From an uncultured Mycoplasmatota bacterium (GTDB lineage: Bacteria > Bacillota_I > Bacilli_A > RF39 > UBA660), in the NCBI GenBank assembly GCA_946007485.1, contig CAMGAM010000059.1, positions 1 through 6,060 of the forward strand: a stretch of 6,060 nucleotides of DNA, given 5' to 3'. Every line of letters starts with the position of its first letter. The stretch's first letter is position 1. Made by a program: the position numbers and the translations under genes. Positions 1 to 5,287 of the stretch are shown piece by piece. Under the pieces are notes generated by a model. The model worked only from the letters and a program-made list of their open reading frames with translations, did not search any database and was not told where the DNA came from.

Positions 1-705
1 AATGAAAAATATAAGATATTGATACCAATTATGGTAGTATTTGTGCTACTTATTACCTTATATTTTTTGTATAGAGAATATAAATATGATAATTATCGTG
101 ATAAAAGAGAAACAGAAGTTTATCAATATTTTGGGGGAATAAGAACTGATTATACAGCAATAATTACTTATAATTTAAAGAAAAGTATTGTAGATATTAC
201 TCCAAAAGATAAAAAGATTGAATATGATGGAACACCAATATATTATAAAGATAAATTAGAAGTATTATTTCCTAAGGAAATGATTGTAGCTTTTCCTCTT
301 AGAGAAGGTAGTCAGTATAGGACTTATAAATATGCTACTTATATTAATAATGATAGTATTCATAATATTAAGAATGATACTTATACAGGGGTATATGATT
401 ATTTCTTTATGTATGATGGAGAAGAAGTATTCTTTTTTCCAACACCGGTTAAACTTTTAATTGATGGAGTTGAATATACGAATCTTAGTGGGGGCTCTTA
501 TGTTTCTTTAGTAGGTGGATATACATTAATATATTATGATTATGAAGAAGATAAATCAGAAGTAATTGAGATAGAAGGAAAGAAGATTTCAGTTAGTTCT
601 GAATATATAAATGTTAATTTATCTGAAGGATATTTTATGTCATTTAATGATAAGGTATTACTTAGTAAGCCATATAATTTGAATGCCTTATATAAAAGCG
701 ATTGA
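1..705 (+). CDS. Membrane-anchored extracytoplasmic protein of unknown function (5'-partial)
   Basis: I do not recognise this family. The frame is open from the first base, and the six codons before the TTG at 19 read N-E-K-Y-K-I, a polar/basic lead into a hydrophobic helix. The true start is therefore probably just upstream of the window. No convincing Shine-Dalgarno precedes the TTG, and the ATG at 2 is in another frame and stops at once. One membrane segment spans about residues 6-23 (window-frame numbering), followed by R-E-Y-K. The remaining roughly 205 residues are soluble, rich in Tyr, Asp, Gly and Val, and alternate in a way typical of beta structure, with no cysteine. An N-terminal anchor with a beta-rich exterior domain is the likely topology, inferred from hydropathy only. 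No catalytic motif is visible. It ends in TGA 64 nt before the c-subunit gene, and a promoter overlaps that stop, so it may belong to a separate transcript or to the same locus by read-through. Confidence 0.8.
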   Translation, partial: NEKYKILIPIMVVFVLLITLYFLYREYKYDNYRDKRETEVYQYFGGIRTDYTAIITYNLKKSIVDITPKDKKIEYDGTPIYYKDKLEVLFPKEMIVAFPLREGSQYRTYKYATYINNDSIHNIKNDTYTGVYDYFFMYDGEEVFFFPTPVKLLIDGVEYTNLSGGSYVSLVGGYTLIYYDYEEDKSEVIEIEGKKISVSSEYINVNLSEGYFMSFNDKVLLSKPYNLNALYKSD

Positions 706-731
706 CAAATTAAAAGTATCAATGATATAAT
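702..731 (+). promoter_or_regulatory. Consensus sigma-A-type promoter for the F-type ATPase operon
   Basis: A perfect -35 TTGACA (702-707) and a perfect -10 TATAAT (726-731) are separated by 18 nt. The -10 is preceded by TG at 723-724, giving the extended TGnTATAAT form. Transcription would start near 738, leaving a leader of about 30 nt before the c-subunit ATG. The -35 overlaps the TGA stop (703-705) of the upstream gene. A full match to both hexamers is rare even in AT-rich DNA, and the site lies in the only sizeable intergenic gap of the window. It predicts strong, possibly constitutive expression of the operon. No operator or terminator hairpin was seen beside it. Confidence 0.8.
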
Positions 732-757
732 TAAAAGAGAATAGGAAAATAAGAGAT

Positions 758-762
758 AGGAG
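758..762 (+). promoter_or_regulatory. Shine-Dalgarno site of the c-subunit gene
   Basis: AGGAG lies 7 nt before the ATG at 770. It is one of the two strongest ribosome-binding sites among these genes, as expected for the c subunit, which is needed in many copies per complex. It supports the start at 770. Confidence 0.8.
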
Positions 763-769
763 TGAATTT

Positions 770-1018
770 ATGGAAACTATTTTATCAAATACAGCTTTAG
801 CAATTGGAATAATGATTGGTCTTTGCTTTTTGGGAATTGGGATTGGAATAGGAATACTTGGTGGTAGAGTTGCCGAAGCAATTGGTAGAAATCCAGAGAC
901 TAAGAATGATGTAGTACACTCTGTAATGACAATACTTATCGTTACAGCAGTCTTTTTGCTATTCTTATTTGCATTTTGTTTCTTATTATTGTTCTTTAAT
1001 CCACTTGTAACATATTAA
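770..1018 (+). CDS. atpE: F-type ATPase c subunit (rotor ring) lacking the ion-binding carboxylate
   Basis: An 82-residue, two-helix hairpin proteolipid that would form the membrane rotor ring. Helix 1 (about 10-32) carries the ring-packing glycine zipper with Gly at 22, 24, 26 and 28. The cytoplasmic loop has the family signature around E36 and R40-N41-P42, which normally contacts gamma and epsilon. Helix 2 (about 48-76) ends in the typical N-P. Helix 2 aligns without gaps to ordinary c subunits from the R-x-P loop to the terminal N-P, and in that alignment the essential Asp/Glu (Asp61 in E. coli) is Ala60 (GCA, 947-949). The helix-1 Gln of Na+-binding rings is Ile27, and no acidic residue lies in either membrane helix. 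The core of helix 2 is instead Phe/Leu-rich. The fold and F1 docking loop are kept, but the ring should not bind H+ or Na+ in the known way. Family assignment is firm; loss of ion translocation is inferred. Confidence 0.9.
   Translation: METILSNTALAIGIMIGLCFLGIGIGIGILGGRVAEAIGRNPETKNDVVHSVMTILIVTAVFLLFLFAFCFLLLFFNPLVTY
947..949 (+). other. Codon replacing the essential c-subunit carboxylate (Ala60)
   Basis: This GCA codon sits where c subunits encode the ion-carrying Glu or Asp of helix 2. Counting from the loop Arg (R40), the position is the 21st residue, the same as Glu in a typical c-subunit sequence, and the distance to the terminal N-P is also identical. GAA would restore Glu by one base change. 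The neighbouring ion-site positions are also altered, however, so a simple sequencing error is unlikely to explain the pattern. Confidence 0.85.
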
Positions 1019-1019
1019 A

Positions 1020-1787
1020 ATGGTAACTTTATTTATTATTGTTAGTTTGATTATTGCTTTTCTTGTATTCTTAATGTTTATGATACTTAAAAAGACGGTA
1101 AGAATTGTCAATTCTCAAACAAAGTCTTACTTTGTAAATAAACTTCAAGGATATGATGAAATAATAGCCGAGAAGGAAAATAAACTTCAAGAAATAGACG
1201 AATTAATTAAGGATAGAGAAAAGGGAATAAAAGAGGATAATAATAAAGAATTAAGTAAGGGTGGCTATGCTTTTGATCCAAATGTAATAGATTTACTTAA
1301 TGAAACGAAGTATCAAGATAAGAATGTACTTGAGATTAATAAATTAATTGATGAAAATTTTGTAGTTAATTATGAAGAATTGATTAGAGATTTTTTATCA
1401 CTTAGTGAAGAGAATACAGATTATGAATTTTGTCTTAATTTAAGAAATAAATTTGATAGTGATACGATATATAAACTTAAGAGCATGATGAGTGAAGATA
1501 GAGAAATGGAAATTAAGAAGATGCTTACAAATAAAGAATATAAGGTGTATGAAGCTTTTAAACTAATAGTAATGGAAAATACGATTGAGAATTTTATTGA
1601 TTATTTAGATCAGTTAGTAGATCTTAATAATCCTGAAATTACAATATTGGTTGGTAGTAAGAGTGAAAATTATGATCATCTAAGTGAGAATATTAAAACC
1701 GTATTTAATGATAAGATATACAGGGGGATTAAAATTATATATAGAAATAAAGTATATGATTTTAGTTTAAGTGAAAGGAATGTATAG
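1020..1787 (+). CDS. atpF: Peripheral-stalk subunit: b-type membrane anchor and coiled coil with delta/E-like C-terminus
   Basis: A 255-residue protein in the b-subunit slot. It has one N-terminal membrane helix (about 3-23), a basic stretch (K24, K25, R28), then a charged coiled-coil segment (about 36-75), which is short for a b subunit. A helical, acidic middle region (about 100-200) follows. The last 50 residues resemble the C-terminal alpha/beta domain of F-type delta or V/A-type E subunits: an N-P-E-I-T-I-L-V strand, a helix, then Y-R-G-I-K-I-I-Y and a D-F-S-L-S-E-R ending, like the usual G-G-x-x-x with D-x-S-x-x-x-R. It would hold alpha3beta3 still relative to the membrane and supply both b and delta roles. 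Mycobacterial b-delta fusion is a known precedent. Its ATG is 1 nt after the c-subunit stop with no visible Shine-Dalgarno, implying translational coupling. The b-like role is well supported by order and topology; the delta/E similarity is judged by eye. Confidence 0.72.
   Translation: MVTLFIIVSLIIAFLVFLMFMILKKTVRIVNSQTKSYFVNKLQGYDEIIAEKENKLQEIDELIKDREKGIKEDNNKELSKGGYAFDPNVIDLLNETKYQDKNVLEINKLIDENFVVNYEELIRDFLSLSEENTDYEFCLNLRNKFDSDTIYKLKSMMSEDREMEIKKMLTNKEYKVYEAFKLIVMENTIENFIDYLDQLVDLNNPEITILVGSKSENYDHLSENIKTVFNDKIYRGIKIIYRNKVYDFSLSERNV
1775..1779 (+). promoter_or_regulatory. Shine-Dalgarno site that decides the alpha start
   Basis: AAGGA ends 9 nt before the ATG at 1789. The in-frame GTG at 1771 lies upstream of this site and has none of its own, and the in-frame ATG at 1780 nearly abuts it. 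The start at 1789, just after the stop of the stalk gene, is therefore preferred. Confidence 0.7.
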
Positions 1788-1788
1788 T

Positions 1789-3114
1789 ATGGATGATATT
1801 ATAACTAGCAATTTATATGGAACGGTAGATAGCATTAAAAATAATAATAATGTTTATAATACTGGAAAAGTTATTAAAGTAAATGATTATAATATTGAAG
1901 TTACTGGTCTTAATGATGTTTCCTTTTATGAAGAAGTAAATATTCAAGAGAAGGCTTCAGGGTATGTATTTGGAATATATCCAGATAGAGTAATTGTCGC
2001 TTTAGTTAAAATTAATGAAGAGATTAAACCTGGAGATATGGTATATGCGCTTAAGAAAGAATTTAAATGTTTATTTAGTTTGGATTCTGTTGGAAAAGTA
2101 ATTGATGTATTTGGAAATGATTTAATAGCAGGAAAGAAATTTGATAATTTAATAGAAATTAGTGTTGAGAATAAGAATGTTCCTTTAATGGATAGAGGAC
2201 TTGTAAAAAGAGAAATGTTAACTGGAATTACAGGAATTGATCTTATATATCCGATTGGTAAGGGACAGAGACAGTTGATTATTGGTGATAAAAAGACTGG
2301 TAAGACACAGATTTGTTTAGATACGATTGTTAATCAAAAAGATAAGAATGTTTTATGTATATATGTAGCAATTGGTAAGACAAAGAAGGAAGTTAAAGAT
2401 ATTTATTATGAACTTACTAAAAGGGGAGCTGCTAGTTATACGATAATTATTGCATCTTTTCATGATGAATTACCAACGAGAACATATTTGACGCCATATG
2501 TAGCATTATCGATTGCAGAATCATTTATGATGCAATCTTACGATGTATTAGTATGTTTAGATGATTTAAAGAAACATGCTGATATATATAGACAGATAAG
2601 TTTAGCTAGTAAGAAAACTCCTGGTAGAGATGCTTATCCATCTGATATCTTTTATACCCATAGTAGACTTTTGGAAAAAGGATGTCAACATAAGAATGGG
2701 GGATCAATTACGATCTTACCAGTAGTAGAGACTAAAGGTGGAGATATAACGGATTATATATCAACAAATATTATTTCAATATGTGATGGACAAATAGTAT
2801 TGTCAGCGAAGAATTTTTCTAAAGGTGAGAAACCAGCAATTGATTATGGACTTTCGGTATCAAGACTTGGTGGTAATGTACAGGATAAGATGATGAAGAA
2901 AGTTGGTAGTAAAGTTAGAATAGAGCTTTTAACATATTTGGATGTTAGACAGATATATGAGCTTGCTAATATAGATGAGATGGGGGAAGATTTACAGAGA
3001 AGACTTAGAGAAGGAAAGAAAATTCTTGATAATTTAGTTCAGTATAAATTTTCACCAAAGACTAAGCAAGAAATGATAGATAGTTATCAGTTTTTGATGG
3101 ATCAAAATAAATAG
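1789..3114 (+). CDS. atpA: F-type ATPase alpha subunit, shortened C-terminus
   Basis: A 441-residue non-catalytic nucleotide-binding subunit of the alpha3beta3 head. The N-terminal beta-barrel is recognisable (V-I-K-V-N-D-Y-N-I-E-V-T-G-L). The nucleotide domain has P-loop GDKKTGKT (166-173, usually GDRQTGKT), a Walker B-like L-V-C-L-D-D (254-259), the P-G-R-D-A-Y-P-S-D-I-F-Y-T-H-S-R-L-L-E block (278-296), the E-T-K-G-G-D to D-G-Q segment (314-335), and the G-L-S-V-S-R motif whose Arg359 is the arginine finger completing the beta catalytic site. Only about 82 residues follow that Arg, against about 137 in E. coli, so most of the last helical segment is missing although the gene ends cleanly. 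The P-loop Arg-Gln pair is Lys-Lys. The gene starts 1 nt after the stalk gene and is followed 15 nt later by beta, not by gamma as in ordinary operons. Alpha rather than beta identity is clear from the P-loop type and motif set. Confidence 0.93.
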   Translation: MDDIITSNLYGTVDSIKNNNNVYNTGKVIKVNDYNIEVTGLNDVSFYEEVNIQEKASGYVFGIYPDRVIVALVKINEEIKPGDMVYALKKEFKCLFSLDSVGKVIDVFGNDLIAGKKFDNLIEISVENKNVPLMDRGLVKREMLTGITGIDLIYPIGKGQRQLIIGDKKTGKTQICLDTIVNQKDKNVLCIYVAIGKTKKEVKDIYYELTKRGAASYTIIIASFHDELPTRTYLTPYVALSIAESFMMQSYDVLVCLDDLKKHADIYRQISLASKKTPGRDAYPSDIFYTHSRLLEKGCQHKNGGSITILPVVETKGGDITDYISTNIISICDGQIVLSAKNFSKGEKPAIDYGLSVSRLGGNVQDKMMKKVGSKVRIELLTYLDVRQIYELANIDEMGEDLQRRLREGKKILDNLVQYKFSPKTKQEMIDSYQFLMDQNK

Positions 3115-3117
3115 ATT

Positions 3118-3121
3118 GGGG
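3118..3121 (+). promoter_or_regulatory. Atypical G-run ribosome-binding site of the beta gene
   Basis: GGGG lies 8 nt before the ATG at 3130 in the 15-nt gap after alpha. It is a G-run rather than a GGAGG-type match, so pairing with 16S rRNA should be weaker than at the c or gamma genes. It still supports this start. Confidence 0.5.
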
Positions 3122-3129
3122 TAGATACA

Positions 3130-4479
3130 ATGGTAGTTGGAAAGATTATTTCAATTTTTGATATTAGCATTGAAGTAATTTTGAGTGATGACTCAGTAAA
3201 AATTGGTGATATTTTAGTATCTCAAGATGATAATAACTATGCTTTTGAAGTTGTTAGTATCAATAATGTCAGTGCAACTTGTATTAGTCTAAATACGACG
3301 AGAGGTCTTAAAAAAGGAAGCTCAGTAATTAGACTTAGTGATGGAATTGAGATAGAATACTCTGATAAGATATTAGGAAGAGTATTTGATTCTTATGGAA
3401 GTCCAATTGATGATAAGACGATAGAGAGTGTGAATAAGAGAAATATTAATCATGGAACAGTATCACTTAAGGATGTCGATGTTAGTGCTTCAATACTTTG
3501 GACAGGAATTAAAGTAATTGATTTCTTTGCTCCACTTCAGAAAGGATTTAGAATGGGTCTTTTAGGAGGTGCTGGAGTAGGAAAAACAGTACTTATTAAA
3601 GAGCTTATTCATAATGTTTATGCTTCAATTAATGCAAATGCAATCTTTGTTGGAGCAGGAGAACGTAGTCGTGAAGGTAAAGAATTATATGAAGATATGA
3701 AAGAATCTAATTTGCTTGATAAAATGAGTATGGTTTTTGGTGCGATGGGAGATAATCCAGTATCAAGAAGTAAATCAGTTTATGCAGGACTTACAATGGC
3801 TGAATATTTAAGGGATGAAAAGAGTCAAGATGTACTATTATTTATCGATAATATTTATCGTTTTATGCAAGCTAAATCAGAGATTGCTACCGAATTAAAA
3901 CAATTACTTATCGAAAATGGATATCCAGCTGATATGGCTAATGAGATAAGTAAAATTGAAGAGAGAATTAGTTCTACCGATAAAGGGTCTATTACATCAT
4001 TTCAGGCAATATATATTCCAGCAGATGATTATAATGATGAAGCAGTTCAGACAATTACTTCTTATATGGATGGACAAATTGTACTTGATAGAAAGGTTGC
4101 TGAACTTGGTTTATATCCAGCAATTGATGTCTTTAAATCTACCAGTAAATTAGTAGATGTCGAGAAAATAGGAGAAAGACATTTTAAATTAATAGAAGAA
4201 GTACTTAGATATTTGACAAGATATAAAGAACTAGAAGAAATAATTGCCATACTTGGTATTGAAGAACTTAGTGAAGAAGATAAAAGAATATTCTATAGAT
4301 CGAGAAAGTTAAGATATTATTTTTCACAGCCAATGTTTGTAGCAGAACCATTTACTAATATTCCAGGTCAGTTTGTTAAGATAGAGGATGTGCTTATAGA
4401 TGTTGAGAACATACTAAATGGAGTATATGATAATGTTGATGAGAGTAAATTCTTATTTATAGGTAAATATCATGAATGA
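3130..4479 (+). CDS. atpD: F-type ATPase beta subunit, catalytic residues intact
   Basis: A 449-residue catalytic subunit that should hydrolyse ATP at the alpha/beta interface and push gamma. An N-terminal barrel (1-70) precedes the nucleotide domain, which holds the P-loop GGAGVGKT (146-153), catalytic Glu178 with Arg179 in G-E-R-S-R-E-G, Walker B ending at Asp240 (V-L-L-F-I-D-N-I-Y-R-F), the E-R-I-S-S-T-D-K-G-S-I-T-S block (278-290), P-A-D-D (297-300), and adenine-packing Tyr329 in G-L-Y-P-A. The C-terminal domain carries the lever motif E-E-L-S-E-E-D (378-384), nearly identical to DELSEED, then the Q-P-M-F-V-A-E region (400-406). Length is slightly under the usual 460-480 residues. Changes include Lys in S-T-S-K where S-T-S-R is usual. 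Everything needed for ATPase activity appears present, which argues against decay. It overlaps the epsilon gene by 8 nt, suggesting coupled translation. Confidence 0.96.
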   Translation: MVVGKIISIFDISIEVILSDDSVKIGDILVSQDDNNYAFEVVSINNVSATCISLNTTRGLKKGSSVIRLSDGIEIEYSDKILGRVFDSYGSPIDDKTIESVNKRNINHGTVSLKDVDVSASILWTGIKVIDFFAPLQKGFRMGLLGGAGVGKTVLIKELIHNVYASINANAIFVGAGERSREGKELYEDMKESNLLDKMSMVFGAMGDNPVSRSKSVYAGLTMAEYLRDEKSQDVLLFIDNIYRFMQAKSEIATELKQLLIENGYPADMANEISKIEERISSTDKGSITSFQAIYIPADDYNDEAVQTITSYMDGQIVLDRKVAELGLYPAIDVFKSTSKLVDVEKIGERHFKLIEEVLRYLTRYKELEEIIAILGIEELSEEDKRIFYRSRKLRYYFSQPMFVAEPFTNIPGQFVKIEDVLIDVENILNGVYDNVDESKFLFIGKYHE

Positions 4480-4732
4480 TGGAAATGGAATAAAAGTTAG
4501 AATATTTGATTTATCTAAAGGTCTAATAGAATATGAACATATAAAAGTAATTAGAATAATTAGTAAAGATTATAATTTACTTATTATGCAAGATTATTTA
4601 CCAATAATTGGTGAAATTGATGGTAGTGTCGATATAAAGAATGAGGAAGTGGAATTAAATTATAAAAATATAAAGGCCTTCTATATGAATAGTGGGAATG
4701 TATTTAATTTGATGATTAAAGAGGGTAATTAG
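4472..4732 (+). CDS. atpC: F-type ATPase epsilon subunit, N-terminal beta-sandwich only
   Basis: An 86-residue protein in the usual place after beta. It matches the epsilon N-terminal beta-sandwich in size and pattern: an N-terminal K-V-R-I-F-D-L strand, then L-L-I-M-Q-D-Y-L-P-I-I-G-E-I-D-G-S-V-D-I (36-55), which corresponds to the family's G-x-L-P-x-H-x-P-L region, and a final F-Y-M-N-S-G-N-V-F strand pair. This part normally links gamma to the c-ring. The two C-terminal helices of ordinary epsilon (about 45-50 residues), which inhibit ATP hydrolysis, are absent. The usual His in the loop is also missing. The start lies inside the end of beta, with AGG 8 nt before the ATG. Identity rests on position, length and weak sequence similarity, so it is less sure than alpha or beta. 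If correct, the motor lacks epsilon-type braking. Confidence 0.75.
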   Translation: MNDGNGIKVRIFDLSKGLIEYEHIKVIRIISKDYNLLIMQDYLPIIGEIDGSVDIKNEEVELNYKNIKAFYMNSGNVFNLMIKEGN

Positions 4733-4733
4733 G

Positions 4734-5273
4734 ATGGATAAGAATATTGATATATTAGGTAATATTGTTAATTTCTTATTAGTAGCATTAATATTTTTAG
4801 GAGTATTAGCAATAACTTTTAAGATAACATTGAAAAATTATAATGTTAAGACTAGTAAGATAAAGTTTTATGGATTATTTTTAGGAATGAATAATAGATC
4901 AATTTTAGCATTTAGTTTTATTACTCTTAATTATATTTTTATGATATGGGCAACAGCTACTTTTTCAGGAATTAATCTTATATATATATTTATAATGGTA
5001 TTCTTTATGATTGGAGCAGATATAATTATGAAGATGTATAAAAGAATACCAGTAGATTTACTTTTTTGTATAATTAATGTTATGTGTATATATGTAAGTA
5101 GTAAAATATATGATTATTTAACAAATGAGTATACGACAGTATTTTTACTGATAATATTGGGATTAGTAATAATATTTATTTTCTTATATTTTACTTATAT
5201 TACATTTAAGTTGCTTAATAATATAGTAATTAGTCAGGAGAATTTGAAGAAGAAAAATTATAAAAAACTATAG
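4734..5273 (+). CDS. Five-helix integral membrane protein of unknown function inside the ATPase operon
   Basis: I do not recognise this 179-residue protein. Hydropathy gives about five membrane helices: 9-30, 56-78, 79-99, 104-125 and 134-161, with a basic C-terminal tail (K-K-K-N-Y-K-K-L). The loop after helix 1 is Lys-rich, and another basic turn, K-M-Y-K-R, follows helix 3. The only charged residue I see clearly within a predicted helix is Asp96 near the end of helix 3. It lies between epsilon and gamma, 1 nt after the epsilon stop, with GAGGG 8 nt before its ATG. It might replace subunit a as the membrane partner of the ring, but the subunit a hallmarks are missing: no Arg in a helix core and no L-R-L-F-x-N-type motif, and it is shorter than the usual 230-250 residues. 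AtpI-like and N-ATPase AtpQ/AtpR proteins are smaller with fewer helices, so they do not fit either. Its operon position argues for a structural or assembly role. Confidence 0.85.
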   Translation: MDKNIDILGNIVNFLLVALIFLGVLAITFKITLKNYNVKTSKIKFYGLFLGMNNRSILAFSFITLNYIFMIWATATFSGINLIYIFIMVFFMIGADIIMKMYKRIPVDLLFCIINVMCIYVSSKIYDYLTNEYTTVFLLIILGLVIIFIFLYFTYITFKLLNNIVISQENLKKKNYKKL

Positions 5274-5279
5274 AGGAGG
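5274..5279 (+). promoter_or_regulatory. Full-consensus Shine-Dalgarno site of the gamma gene
   Basis: AGGAGG directly follows the TAG stop of the membrane protein gene and ends 8 nt before the ATG at 5288. It is the best match to the anti-Shine-Dalgarno in the operon, even though gamma is normally needed as one copy per complex. Confidence 0.8.
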
Positions 5280-5287
5280 AAGATTTC

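Noticed and set aside
540..722. Minus-strand open frame of 60 codons across the end of the first gene
   Set aside because: It lies antisense to a coherent plus-strand protein, runs through the promoter region, and has no Shine-Dalgarno or recognisable protein character.
709..737. Direct repeat ATTAAAAG at 709-716 and 730-737, 21 nt apart across the promoter
   Set aside because: Two helical turns apart is suggestive of an operator, but an 8-mer of this composition recurs easily by chance in such AT-rich DNA and it has no symmetry.
830..856. Short GGAAT/GGAAT-like tandem pattern in the c gene
   Set aside because: It simply encodes the Gly-Ile repeat of the helix-1 glycine zipper and is not a separate DNA repeat element.
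1771..1788. Longer alpha starting at the GTG at 1771
   Set aside because: It has no ribosome-binding site of its own, overlaps the stalk gene, and adds six residues, while AAGGA is well spaced for the ATG at 1789.
3956..4153. Plus-strand open frame of 65 codons inside the beta gene
   Set aside because: It overlaps highly conserved beta motifs in another frame and its composition is typical of an out-of-frame shadow.
4214..4219. TTGACA inside the beta gene as an internal promoter
   Set aside because: It lies in conserved coding sequence, with no intergenic gap or operon break nearby to support an internal start.
4062..4250. Minus-strand open frame of 62 codons inside the beta gene
   Set aside because: It is antisense to conserved beta coding sequence and its Ser-rich product looks like a reverse-strand shadow.
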